In this document: one piece after another, positions 7,677-14,638 of the stretch
How positions within the stretch are numbered: the stretch's first letter is position 1
Layout of the letters: every line of letters starts with the position of its first letter
Assembly: GCA_036555125.1 (NCBI GenBank)
Contig: DATBLY010000078.1
Span: forward strand, 1-23,074
Origin: DATBLY01 sp036555125
Lineage (GTDB): Bacteria; Actinomycetota; UBA4738; HRBIN12
DNA length: 23,074 nt
Direction of reading: 5' to 3'
Translations under genes and position numbers: made by a program
The notes under the pieces: model-generated
Told to the model about the DNA's origin: nothing
Seen by the model: only the letters and a program-made list of their open reading frames with translations
Database searches by the model: none

Positions 7677-7704
7677 GGTCCCCCGACCCGTGGCGCGGGG
7701 GACC
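7677..7704. repeat. Perfect 9-bp inverted repeat between divergent genes
   Basis: GGTCCCCCG at 7677-7685 is matched exactly by CGGGGGACC at 7696-7704 with a 10-nt loop. It sits in the 137-nt gap between the DUF2157 gene and the radical SAM gene, 57 nt upstream of the latter's ATG. It may be an operator or an RNA hairpin. The rest of the gap holds a CATGAT sequence (7728-7740 region) that could be a -10 for the radical SAM gene. Confidence 0.55.
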
Positions 7705-7761
7705 GATCAGGGTGCGGCCGCGGTCGTCGAGGCGCATGATGGCGGTGAGGGAGGCGATGGG

Positions 7762-8844
7762 ATGCGGACCGAAGCGAGCCACCCCACCGTCTACTGGCAC
7801 GCGCTCGATGACGGCCGGATCCAGTGCGACCTGTGTCCACGCTTCTGCCGGCTCCACGAAGGGCAGCGCGGCTTCTGTTTCGTCCGGGCGCGCGAGGGTG
7901 ACGCGATCGTCCTCACGACGTACGGGCGGTCGAGCGGCTTCTGCGTCGACCCGATCGAGAAGAAGCCGCTGAACCACTTCCTGCCCGGCACGCCCGTGCT
8001 GTCGTTCGGAACGGCGGGGTGCAACCTCGGGTGCCGCTACTGCCAGAACTGGGACATCTCGAAGTCGCGCGAGTTCGATACGCTCGCGGACCGGGCCTCA
8101 CCGGAGGAGATCGCCCGCGCGGCCGTGGAGCTCGGCTGCGGGAGCGTGGCGTTCACGTACAACGACCCGGTGATCTTCCTGGAGTACGCGGTCGATGTGG
8201 CGGACGCGTGCCACGAGAAAGGGATCAGGTCCGTCGCCGTGACGGCCGGCTACATCTGCCCGGAGCCGCGGGCCGAGTTCTACCGGCACATGGACGCGGC
8301 CAACGTGGACCTGAAGGGGTTCACCGAGGACTTCTACCACCGGATCTGCGCGGGTCACCTGGCGCCGGTGCTCGAGACCCTCGAGTACCTGAAGCACGAG
8401 ACCGACGTGTGGTTCGAGATCACGAACCTCGTGATCCCGGGCCTGAACGACGGGGACGATGAGCTCGGCGCCATGACGCGATGGGTCGTGGAACACCTCG
8501 GCCCCGACGTCCCGATGCACTTCACGGCGTTCCACCCGGACTACAAGATGCTCGACCGGCCGCCGACGCCCACCGAGACCCTCTCGCGCGCCCGCGCGAT
8601 CGCGATGGAGAACGGCGTCCGGTACGCGTACACGGGCAACGTGTGGGACGTCGAAGGCCAGAGCACGTTCTGCCACGCCTGCGGCGCGATGCTGATCGAG
8701 CGCGACGGCTACGAGCTGGGCGCGTGGAGCCTCGCGGACGACGGGTCGTGCACGGCGTGCGGGACCCGGTGCGCGGGGGTGTTCGCGGGCCGGCCGGGCG
8801 ACTGGGGGAGCCGGCGTCTCCCGGTCCGGATGGCCTCCCGATGA
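7762..8844 (+). CDS. amrS: AmmeMemoRadiSam system radical SAM enzyme
   Basis: This 360-residue radical SAM protein belongs to the family found with Memo-like and AMMECR1-like proteins; its reaction is not established to my knowledge. The cluster-binding motif is CNLGCRYC (Cys87, Cys91, Cys94). An N-terminal block CDLCPRFC (Cys22, 25, 29, plus Cys39) and a C-terminal ribbon with CHACG and CTACGTRC give further possible metal sites, as usual in the family. NHFLPGTPVLSFGTAGCN and TNLVIPGLND are also family-typical. The ATG is chosen for its GTGAGGGAGG Shine-Dalgarno; upstream in-frame sequence looks non-coding. The stop overlaps the next start by ATGA, so the two genes form an operon. No AMMECR1-like gene follows in this window. 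Confidence 0.95.
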   Translation: MRTEASHPTVYWHALDDGRIQCDLCPRFCRLHEGQRGFCFVRAREGDAIVLTTYGRSSGFCVDPIEKKPLNHFLPGTPVLSFGTAGCNLGCRYCQNWDISKSREFDTLADRASPEEIARAAVELGCGSVAFTYNDPVIFLEYAVDVADACHEKGIRSVAVTAGYICPEPRAEFYRHMDAANVDLKGFTEDFYHRICAGHLAPVLETLEYLKHETDVWFEITNLVIPGLNDGDDELGAMTRWVVEHLGPDVPMHFTAFHPDYKMLDRPPTPTETLSRARAIAMENGVRYAYTGNVWDVEGQSTFCHACGAMLIERDGYELGAWSLADDGSCTACGTRCAGVFAGRPGDWGSRRLPVRMASR

Positions 8845-9635
8845 CGAGCGGAGGGGTCCGGGCGCCGGTGGCGGCGGGCTCCTTCTACCCCGACGATCCG
8901 GCGACCCTCCGCGCCTCGGTCGACGGGTTGCTGGCCGGGGTCGAACGCCCGGCGGGTCCGACGCCCGAGCCGAAGGCTCCCATGGCCCTGATCGTGCCCC
9001 ACGCCGGCTATCGGTACTCCGGTCCCGTCGCGGCCACGGCCTATGCGCTGGTGCGGGTCGCGCGGCGCGCCGTCGTCCTGGGGCCATCCCACTTCGTCCC
9101 GCTGGGGGGGTGCGCGGTTCCGGCCGGCGACGCCTGGGCGACGCCGCTCGGCGAGGTGCCGATCGATCCGGACCTGCGCGACGCTGCGGCGGCCGCGGGC
9201 GCGCGCGTCGACGACGTTCCCCACCTGGGCGAGCACGCGATCGAGGTGCAGCTCCCGTTCCTGCAGCGCGTGATGCCGGAGGGGTTCTCGGTGCTGCCGG
9301 TCGGGGTCGGGGTGGGTGCGGCGAGCGACGTCGCGGACCTGATCGAGATCCTGAGCGACCCGCCGGACCTCCTGGTGGTCGTGAGCACCGACCTCAGCCA
9401 TCACCACGACGCGGAGACGGCGAGGCAGCTCGACCGGCGGACCGCCGACGCGGTCGTGGCCCGCGATCCCACGGCCATCGGTCCGTTCGATGCCTGCGGG
9501 GTGTTCCCGCTGCGGGGTATCGTCGAGCACGCCCGTCGCCGCGACCTCCCGATCCAGCTGCTCGACCTGCGGAACTCCGCCGACACGGGGGGCGATCCGT
9601 CGAACGTGGTCGGCTACGGAGCGTTCCGCCTCTGA
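8841..9635 (+). CDS. amrB: AmmeMemoRadiSam system protein B (Memo-like)
   Basis: This 264-residue protein is a bacterial homologue of human MEMO1, whose fold resembles class III extradiol dioxygenases. The expected metal-site residues are visible: His54 in VPHAGYRYSG, His84 in GPSHFVPL and the cysteine of DACGVFPLRG. STDLSHHHD is a further conserved strand. The opening AGSFYPDDP is the usual start of the family. It overlaps the radical SAM gene by 4 nt (ATGA), so the products probably act together. In many genomes an AMMECR1 domain is fused to, or encoded beside, this protein. Here the protein stops at normal Memo length and the next gene is an unrelated acetyltransferase. Confidence 0.94.
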   Translation: MTSGGVRAPVAAGSFYPDDPATLRASVDGLLAGVERPAGPTPEPKAPMALIVPHAGYRYSGPVAATAYALVRVARRAVVLGPSHFVPLGGCAVPAGDAWATPLGEVPIDPDLRDAAAAAGARVDDVPHLGEHAIEVQLPFLQRVMPEGFSVLPVGVGVGAASDVADLIEILSDPPDLLVVVSTDLSHHHDAETARQLDRRTADAVVARDPTAIGPFDACGVFPLRGIVEHARRRDLPIQLLDLRNSADTGGDPSNVVGYGAFRL

Positions 9636-9642
9636 CGGACCG

Positions 9643-9648
9643 TACGCT
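9643..9648 (+). promoter_or_regulatory. Putative -10 box of the GNAT gene (leaderless)
   Basis: TACGCT lies 6 nt before the GTG of the acetyltransferase, in the 19-nt gap after the Memo gene. No Shine-Dalgarno is present. The gene may thus have its own promoter inside the end of the upstream operon. Confidence 0.45.
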
Positions 9649-9654
9649 TCGGGC

Positions 9655-10176
9655 GTGGGCGAGCGGATCGACGTCGACCTGGTGCCGTGGGGACCCGGCG
9701 ACCTCCCACTCCTCGAGCGGCTCGTGGGGGATCCCGCGATGACCGAGCACCTGGGCGGCCCGGAGAGCCCGGAGCAGCTCCGCGAGCGTCAGGCGAAGTA
9801 CGAGCGCCTGGCCGACACGCCCGACGACCGGATGTTCAAGATCGTGCTCGCGTCGACCGGCGAGGGCGTCGGGTCCGTCGGCTACTGGGAGAAGGACTGG
9901 CGCGACGGGGTCGTGTACGAGACCGGGTGGTCCGTGCTCCCCGCGTTCCAGGGCCGGGGGATCGCGAAGGCGGCCACCGCACAGGCCATCGCGATGCTTC
10001 GCTCCGGACGGCAGCACCGGTACCTGCACGCGTTCCCGTCGGTCGACAACCCGGCGTCGAACGCGATCTGCCGGGCGCTCGGGTTCACCCTGCTCGAGGC
10101 GCTGGACTTCGAGTACCCACCCGGGAACCGGCTGCGCTGCAACGATTGGCGCCTGGATCTGGAGGCTGGGTCCTAG
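9655..10176 (+). CDS. GNAT-family N-acetyltransferase
   Basis: This 173-residue protein is a predicted acetyl-CoA-dependent N-acetyltransferase of the RimJ/RimL-like branch. The acetyl-CoA loop QGRGIAKAAT follows strand TGWSVLPAF, and the late motif NPASNAICRALGF with the aromatic LLEALDFEYPPG is typical. The opening VDLVPWGPGDLPLLERLVGD is the usual first strand and helix. The substrate, a protein N-terminus or a small amine, cannot be told. The GTG is chosen because the TACGCT box sits 6 nt upstream and because homology begins right there. It follows the Memo gene by 19 nt, so read-through from the amrS-amrB operon is possible, yet the gene seems to have its own start signal. Confidence 0.9.
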   Translation: MGERIDVDLVPWGPGDLPLLERLVGDPAMTEHLGGPESPEQLRERQAKYERLADTPDDRMFKIVLASTGEGVGSVGYWEKDWRDGVVYETGWSVLPAFQGRGIAKAATAQAIAMLRSGRQHRYLHAFPSVDNPASNAICRALGFTLLEALDFEYPPGNRLRCNDWRLDLEAGS

Positions 10177-10216
10177 CCACGACGCGCCGTCGCCCGGCCC
10201 TGTCGTCCGGGGCCGT

Positions 10217-10232
10217 CGGACCCTCCGGTCCG
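10217..10232 (+). terminator. 6-bp hairpin after the GNAT gene
   Basis: CGGACC (10217-10222) and GGTCCG (10227-10232) enclose the tetraloop CTCC, 40 nt after the acetyltransferase stop. There is no U-tract. The hairpin may end the amrS-amrB-GNAT transcript ahead of the next promoter. Confidence 0.35.
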
Positions 10233-10246
10233 TGCGTGCCCGCCCG

Positions 10247-10252
10247 TACGCT
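10247..10252 (+). promoter_or_regulatory. Putative -10 box of the E2-like gene (leaderless)
   Basis: TACGCT, identical to the box of the GNAT gene, is followed after 7 nt by the ATG. No ribosome-binding site is visible. Confidence 0.5.
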
Positions 10253-10259
10253 CGGGGCG

Positions 10260-11087
10260 ATGACCACTCGGGACCCCGACGTCACGATCCGCCCGTTCCC
10301 GCGCTCGCGGCGGCTGATCGTCGACAACGGCCGGGCCGACCGGAGACGACATCCGATGGTGGGCCTGGTCGAGATGGACGTGACCCGCGCCCGTACGCTG
10401 ATCCGCCGGCACGAGGTGGCCACGGGCCAGAAGCTCTCGTTCACCGCGTTCGTCGTCGCGTGCGTCGCCCGGGCGGTCGCCGATCACCCGGAGGTCCAGG
10501 CCTACCGCGACCTGCGTGACCGGCTCGTCGCCGCCCACGACGTGGACGCGTGCCTCTCGGCCGAGGTCGAGATCGAGGGTGGGTCGTTCCCGATGTCGCA
10601 CGTGATCCGCGCGGCGAACCGCCGGAGCGTGCAGGACATCCATCGTGAGATCCGTCGCGTCCAGCGCGATCCCGCGAGCAGCCCCTCGGCGCGGATGATC
10701 GGTCCGGCGAAGGCGTTCCTATGGGTGCCCGGTCCGATCCGCGCGTGGCTCTGGCGAAGCCTCCGGCGGTGGCCGGCGCGCCAGCGTGCGCTCGCCGGCA
10801 CGGTCGGCGTGACGTCGATCGGGATGTTCGGTGCCGGCGGCGGATGGGGCATCCCGTTCCAGGTGCACACGCTGAACGTCGTGATCGGCGGGATCGTCGA
10901 GCGCGCGGTGTTCGTCGATGGATCGGTGGTCCCGCGCGAGTTCGTCGACCTGACGCTCAGCTTCGATCACGACGTCGTCGACGGAGCCCCCGCGGCGCGG
11001 TTCGCGGCACGCCTGCGGGAGCTGCTCGAGTCGGCGTCCGTGCTGGATGCGGACGCATCGGTTCCGTCGGTTCCCGCGGCGACGTAA
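10260..11087 (+). CDS. Stand-alone 2-oxoacid dehydrogenase E2-type acyltransferase domain
   Basis: This 275-residue protein matches the catalytic (chloramphenicol acetyltransferase-like) domain of dihydrolipoyl acyltransferases. The active-site motif HDVVDG is present (His237, Asp241, Gly242), preceded by LTLSF as in true E2 enzymes. Other family features are KLSFTAFVVACVARAV and the strand GTVGVTSIGMFG. There is no lipoyl domain and no peripheral-subunit-binding domain; only about 30 residues precede the catalytic fold. No E1 or E3 gene is nearby. It therefore cannot be a normal complex core and may transfer acyl groups to another acceptor. The arginine- and tryptophan-rich segment IRAWLWRSLRRWPARQRA around 160-177 is unlike E2 cores and may mediate membrane or partner contact. 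The ATG has a TACGCT box 7 nt upstream. Confidence 0.85.
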   Translation: MTTRDPDVTIRPFPRSRRLIVDNGRADRRRHPMVGLVEMDVTRARTLIRRHEVATGQKLSFTAFVVACVARAVADHPEVQAYRDLRDRLVAAHDVDACLSAEVEIEGGSFPMSHVIRAANRRSVQDIHREIRRVQRDPASSPSARMIGPAKAFLWVPGPIRAWLWRSLRRWPARQRALAGTVGVTSIGMFGAGGGWGIPFQVHTLNVVIGGIVERAVFVDGSVVPREFVDLTLSFDHDVVDGAPAARFAARLRELLESASVLDADASVPSVPAAT

Positions 11088-11134
11088 ACGTTCGGCCCGT
11101 CCCCGTGCTCTGTACGCGCGATGACGACAGGACC

Positions 11135-11140
11135 TACCGT
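11135..11140 (+). promoter_or_regulatory. Putative -10 box of the ECF sigma gene (leaderless)
   Basis: TACCGT lies 7 nt before an in-frame GTG at 11148. The same spacing occurs at other genes here, which favours this GTG over the ATG at 11121, although neither has a Shine-Dalgarno. Confidence 0.4.
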
Positions 11141-11147
11141 GCGTGGC

Positions 11148-11660
11148 GTGGGAGCGGGGATCCCGGAAGGGCGGTCGCTCACGGCCGCCGCGGGCGGGCA
11201 CGACCTGGAGGCGCTGTTCCGCAGCGCCGGGCCCGAGCTCTGGCGCGCCCTCTACGGGTTCACCGGTGGCCGCCGGCAGGTGGCCGAGGACGCCCTGGCC
11301 GAGGCCTTCGCGCGCGCGATCGAGCACCGGGACTCGATCCGCGAGCCCCTCCCGTGGATCTACCGCACGGCCTTCCGCCTGGCGAGCCGCGAGCTGCAGC
11401 GCGAGAAGCGCCCGATGCCCGTGGCGCCCGACCCCGCTCCGGGCGTCGACCCGCTCGACGTGCAGGAGATCCTCGTCGCGCTCCGGCGGCTCTCGCCGAG
11501 GCAGCGCGCCGCGGTCCTGCTGTACGACGAGGAGGGGTTCACGGGCCCGGAGGTCGGCCGGCTGATGGGGATGTCGGCCGCGACGGTCCGCGTCCACCTG
11601 TTCCGGGGGCGGCGGCGCCTGCGCGCCCTCCTGAGCACCGAGGAGACGCTCGATGAGTGA
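11148..11660 (+). CDS. ECF-type RNA polymerase sigma factor
   Basis: This 170-residue sigma-70 family protein has only regions 2 and 4. Region 2 spans about residues 21-88 (LEALFRSAGPELWRALYGFT, then AEDALAEAFARAIEH and the IYRTAFRLASRE helix). Region 4 spans about 107-161, with LRRLSPRQRAAVLL and the helix-turn-helix GFTGPEVGRLMGMSAATVRV. The linker is short and proline-rich. The gene overlaps the following membrane protein gene by 8 nt, the classic layout of an ECF sigma factor and its membrane-bound partner. The start is uncertain: GTG 11148 fits the TACCGT box, while ATG 11121 would add nine residues. The promoters it recognises are unknown. Confidence 0.9.
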   Translation: MGAGIPEGRSLTAAAGGHDLEALFRSAGPELWRALYGFTGGRRQVAEDALAEAFARAIEHRDSIREPLPWIYRTAFRLASRELQREKRPMPVAPDPAPGVDPLDVQEILVALRRLSPRQRAAVLLYDEEGFTGPEVGRLMGMSAATVRVHLFRGRRRLRALLSTEETLDE

Positions 11661-12672
11661 CCGCTACCGCACCGAGCTGACGAAGCTCCGCCGTGCCGAG
11701 CTCCCCGACGGTCTGTGGGGGCGTGTCCGGGAGGGGCCGCGCCAGGCGCCCCTCGGGCCCGAGCCCCGCTCGCGCGTCACCGCGGCCGTGGTCGCGTTCG
11801 CGGTCTTCGGCCTGGCTGCGATCCTCGCGTGGCAGGCGTTCCGGCCCTCGCACCCCGCGCAGCCCGCAGGCTCCGACACCGTGGCGGTGCCGCCGCGGGG
11901 CGAGACGTCCGCCGTGTTCCTCTCGGACGGGCGGCCGGTCTTCGTGGTCCATCACGAGGACGGCACGGTCTCGGTCGTCGACGGGTTCTCGAGCCATCGC
12001 GCCTGGGGCGTCGAGGAGCTGAACGTGTGGTGCCCCTCGTCCCGCGAGTTCGTGGAGGCGGCGCACGAGGCGCGCTTCGACGAGTTCGGGGGGTTCGCGT
12101 CGCCCCCCGCGCCCGGCGGCCTGGCGACGTTCGCGTTCCAGGTCGCCGAGACCGACGCGGCCGGCGACCCGAGCTCGGTCGTGGTCGGCGCGATGCGCGA
12201 CGGCGTGCCCGGCGGCGGCGACTCGGGGCCCGACCGGCCGCCGTTCTGCCCGCCGGGCGGCATCGTGGGCGACACCCAGCTGATCGAGGTCACCGGCGGG
12301 TACTCGGGCGACACCGGGATGGTCGTGGGTCACCGGGTCGATCCCGATCGGGTCTTCGCCACCCCCGCCGAGGTCGTCGCGGCCGCCCCGACGGGATGGG
12401 CGCTCGTGCAGGCGACGATGCGAGTCGATCGGGACGGGTTCGTGCAGCTCTGCGCGCGGGTGGTCGACGAGCGATGCGAGGGCGGCGTGGTGGTCCGCGG
12501 GGTCGACGGCATCGGGCTCTACCTCAACGTGACCCGGTTCGACTTCGTCTCGGGATACGAGGAGCCCCAGGTGTGGCTGGTCCGGGTCGTCGACGGCGTG
12601 ATCGATGACCCCGCGGGCTTCGGCGGGATGCTCGAGCCGTCGCCGGACCTCCCGTCGGGCCCGACGGCGTAG
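11653..12672 (+). CDS. Membrane-anchored sigma-factor partner with degenerate Rieske-like outer domain
   Basis: This 339-residue single-pass protein overlaps the sigma gene by 8 nt and is probably its regulator. Residues 1-40 are cytoplasmic (LRRAELPDGLWGRVREGP), 41-63 a membrane helix (VTAAVVAFAVFGLAAILAW), and the rest lies outside. There is no HxxxCxxC zinc anti-sigma motif, so the mode of sigma binding is unclear. Residues about 83-165 read like a Rieske ferredoxin domain: GRPVFVVHHEDGTVSVVDG, then SSH at 113-115 where CxH is expected, EAAH at 135-138 where CxxH is expected, then RFDEFG and PAPGGL. Both cluster histidines seem kept and both cluster cysteines lost, so no [2Fe-2S] centre is expected. 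The last 170 residues, with a few cysteines, are unrecognised. It converges on the hydrolase-cyclase gene, 9 nt away. Confidence 0.72.
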   Translation: MSDRYRTELTKLRRAELPDGLWGRVREGPRQAPLGPEPRSRVTAAVVAFAVFGLAAILAWQAFRPSHPAQPAGSDTVAVPPRGETSAVFLSDGRPVFVVHHEDGTVSVVDGFSSHRAWGVEELNVWCPSSREFVEAAHEARFDEFGGFASPPAPGGLATFAFQVAETDAAGDPSSVVVGAMRDGVPGGGDSGPDRPPFCPPGGIVGDTQLIEVTGGYSGDTGMVVGHRVDPDRVFATPAEVVAAAPTGWALVQATMRVDRDGFVQLCARVVDERCEGGVVVRGVDGIGLYLNVTRFDFVSGYEEPQVWLVRVVDGVIDDPAGFGGMLEPSPDLPSGPTA

Positions 12673-12681
12673 CCGACGACC

Positions 12682-14031
12682 TCAGCCGGCCACGCGGTAG
12701 AGGTGCCAGCGGTCGGGCACCCCTTTCAGCTCGTGCTCGCCGGCGTCCTCGAACACCAGACCGGAGCCCGCCGTCAGATCCTTCACGGTCTGCGAGACCA
12801 GGACCTCGGACGGTCCCGCCTTCGCTCCTACCCGCGCCCCGATCACGACGGCGAGCCCACCGATCTTGCCGTCGATCAGCTCCACCTCGCCGGTGTGGAC
12901 CCCGGCGCGCACCTCGACCCCGAGCGGCTGGACGGCGGCGCCGATCGACCCGGCGCACCGCACCGCGCGGGCGGGGCCGTCGAACGTGGCGAAGAAGCCA
13001 TCGCCGGCCGTGTCCACCTCCTCGCCCCGGTACCGGGCGAGCTGCCCGCGGACGCGGGCGTGGTGCGACTCGACCAGCTCCTTCCACCCACGGTCGCCCA
13101 GCTCGGCCGCCTTCTCAGTCGACCCGACGATGTCGGTGAACAGCACGGTGGCGAGCGATCGCTCGAGCTGCGCCTCCTCTACACCGAGACCCTCGACGAA
13201 GCGCTCGATCTCGTCGAGCATGCCGTCGTACTCGCCCACCCAGAAGAAGTGCTCGTCGCCGGGGAACTCCACCAGCCGCGCGCCGGCGATCCCGTCGGCC
13301 ATCTCCCGCACCTGCGCGATCGGGAAGTCGCGATCGTCCGTCTTGGCCAACACGAGCGTGGGGACGTGGATCGCCGGGAGCGCGTGGGCGGCGTTGATCT
13401 CGCGGTTCATGCGCGACAGGGCGATCGCGGCCCCCGGGCTCGCGGCCCGGCGCAGGTACGAGGCCAGCCACGTGACCAGCCGCTCGTCGTCGGCATGGCT
13501 CGGGGCCCCCCACGTGGCGATCTCCTCCCGTGCATGCTCCAAGGTGCCCCAGTGCTCGTCGATGTAGCGGAGGTACTCGTCCGACTCGTCGAGGAACGCG
13601 TTGCTCGGCTCGCGGACGGTGTAGTCGGCGGTGGTGCCGTACAGGATCAGGCCGACCGTCCGCTCGGGATACGTGGCCGCGAACAGGATCGCCATCGGTC
13701 CACCCTCGGAGATGCCGAAGACGACGGCGCGCTCGGACCCGGCCGCGTCCATCACCGCTCGGACGTCGTCCATCCGGGTCTCGAGGCTGGGGAGCCGGTC
13801 CGGTGGAACGCGGTCGGAGAGGCCGACCCCGCGCTTGTCGAACAGGATCAGGCGCGAGAAGGACGCGAGCCGGGACAGGTACCTGGCGAGGTTCGGCTCC
13901 TCCCAGAGCGCCTCGACGTTGGAGGTCCAGCCGATCACCCACACGAGGTCGACCGGGCCGTCGCCGACGACCTGGTACGCGATGTGGACCCCGTCCGCCG
14001 TCTTCGCGTAGCGGGTTTCGGGTGTCTCCAT
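12682..14031 (-). CDS. Alpha/beta-hydrolase and class III nucleotidyl cyclase fusion, copy 1
   Basis: This 449-residue cytoplasmic protein joins an alpha/beta-hydrolase (about 1-285) to a class III adenylate/guanylate cyclase domain (about 292-449). The hydrolase has the nucleophile elbow GISEG with Ser108, the oxyanion region VIGWTSN and a candidate catalytic His261 in GDEHFFW. The cyclase has LFTDIVGST with metal-binding Asp300 and AGDGFFATFDGPARA with Asp344. The position of the adenine-selecting lysine is Asp340, and the transition-state asparagine position is Val396, while Arg400 is kept. Cyclase activity and base choice are therefore open. ATG 14031 is preferred, with AGGA 8 nt upstream; a TTG further up would add twelve residues. 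It lies 42 nt after two small genes on the same strand and is probably transcribed with them. A paralogue is at 15987-17297. Confidence 0.92.
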   Translation of the reverse strand: METPETRYAKTADGVHIAYQVVGDGPVDLVWVIGWTSNVEALWEEPNLARYLSRLASFSRLILFDKRGVGLSDRVPPDRLPSLETRMDDVRAVMDAAGSERAVVFGISEGGPMAILFAATYPERTVGLILYGTTADYTVREPSNAFLDESDEYLRYIDEHWGTLEHAREEIATWGAPSHADDERLVTWLASYLRRAASPGAAIALSRMNREINAAHALPAIHVPTLVLAKTDDRDFPIAQVREMADGIAGARLVEFPGDEHFFWVGEYDGMLDEIERFVEGLGVEEAQLERSLATVLFTDIVGSTEKAAELGDRGWKELVESHHARVRGQLARYRGEEVDTAGDGFFATFDGPARAVRCAGSIGAAVQPLGVEVRAGVHTGEVELIDGKIGGLAVVIGARVGAKAGPSEVLVSQTVKDLTAGSGLVFEDAGEHELKGVPDRWHLYRVAG

Positions 14032-14073
14032 GAACGCATCCTGGACGCGGGCGGCGGTGGACCGCAACCGCCG

Positions 14074-14343
14074 TCACAGGGGCGGAGCGATGACCTCCAC
14101 CGCGTGCAGCTCGGGGTCGAAGGTCCAGATGATCCGGATGTCGGTACCGGGAACCGGGGCACGCCGGGTGTAGCGATCGATGACCTGACCTTGATCAGGT
14201 TCTCGACAGATGGCGTCCCGGACGAACTCGAGCACGCGGGTCCCCTCGTCGGTCGCGGTCGAGGCGTCGAACGCCCAGGCGACGAGCGGTCTAGGGTTCC
14301 TGACCCTCCAAGATGGCGGGTCGTCTTCCGGACCTGAGGTCAT
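14074..14343 (-). CDS. Small protein, possible RelE/ParE-like toxin
   Basis: This 89-residue protein is not clearly assigned. The C-terminal half, DIRIIWTFDPELHAVEVIA, has the alternating strand pattern that ends many RelE/ParE toxins, and the middle EGTRVLEFVRDAI looks helical. The usual charged catalytic residues of RelE cannot be pinned down. The ATG at 14343 is the only in-frame start, because a TGA stands two codons upstream. The first 53 nt overlap the end of the preceding 55-residue gene in another frame. Small gene first, slightly larger gene second, with overlap, is the usual antitoxin-toxin order. The hydrolase-cyclase follows 42 nt later. The toxin idea is inference from layout and strand pattern only. 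Confidence 0.5.
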   Translation of the reverse strand: MTSGPEDDPPSWRVRNPRPLVAWAFDASTATDEGTRVLEFVRDAICREPDQGQVIDRYTRRAPVPGTDIRIIWTFDPELHAVEVIAPPL

Positions 14344-14458
14344 CGATCACGACCCCCAACTCATCCGGCGACATGAACTCGTCGCGGCCATCCGCTGGAT
14401 CCGCTGCCGCCTCCGTTGCCTCGTTCGCCTCCACCGTCGAAACGTCGTTCGACTCCAC
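14291..14458 (-). CDS. Very small acidic protein, possible Phd-like antitoxin
   Basis: This gene encodes 55 residues from a GTG start. Support is a strong Shine-Dalgarno AAGGAGG 6 nt before the GTG (14465-14471 on the minus strand) and a TAGGGT box further up. The first 28 residues are strikingly acidic (VESNDVSTVEANEATEAAAD). The second part, SPDELGVVIDDLRSGRRPAI, resembles the helix and strand of Phd/YefM antitoxins, where an [ED]-L-x-x-x-[IL]-D-x-[VL]-R-x-G-x-R-x-x-[IV] pattern is common. It ends soon after that, so if it is Phd-like it is a shortened form. It overlaps the next gene by 53 nt. It could instead be an unrelated small regulator or a leader peptide. Confidence 0.5.
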   Translation of the reverse strand: MESNDVSTVEANEATEAAADPADGRDEFMSPDELGVVIDDLRSGRRPAILEGQEP

Positions 14459-14507
14459 GACTCGCCTCCTTCGGGCAGGGGCCGGCCTCGAAGCGAACCC
14501 TCCGCCG

Positions 14508-14513
14508 ACCCTA
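14508..14513 (-). promoter_or_regulatory. Putative -10 box for the small gene pair and hydrolase-cyclase
   Basis: On the minus strand this reads TAGGGT, 49 nt before the GTG of the 55-residue gene. It would give a leader of about 42 nt carrying the AAGGAGG site. The surrounding 180-nt gap (14459-14638) separates this operon from the divergent methyltransferase gene and holds nothing else that I can recognise. Confidence 0.35.
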
Positions 14514-14626
14514 GGCGCCACTGCTGACAGTCTCCTCCCGGTTCCGGCCGCGTAGGGCCGGATCGTCGAACTTGGCGGTCTCGACCAGGGGTTCTGGCGT
14601 TCTGATCGGCGACCGGTCCCTGGGCC

Positions 14627-14632
14627 TACCCT
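14627..14632 (+). promoter_or_regulatory. Putative -10 box of the methyltransferase gene (leaderless)
   Basis: TACCCT, the same hexamer as at glnA, stands 6 nt before the GTG start at 14639. No Shine-Dalgarno is present. Confidence 0.5.
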
Positions 14633-14638
14633 TGAGCG

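Noticed and set aside
11121..11147. ATG at 11121 as the start of the ECF sigma factor
   Set aside because: Possible, but no Shine-Dalgarno precedes it, while GTG 11148 has the TACCGT box at the spacing seen at other genes. Kept only as an alternative.
14459..14638. Search for a hidden RNA gene or riboswitch in the longest gap
   Set aside because: Only a TAGGGT and a TACCCT box for the divergent genes were found; no convincing conserved RNA fold could be traced by eye.
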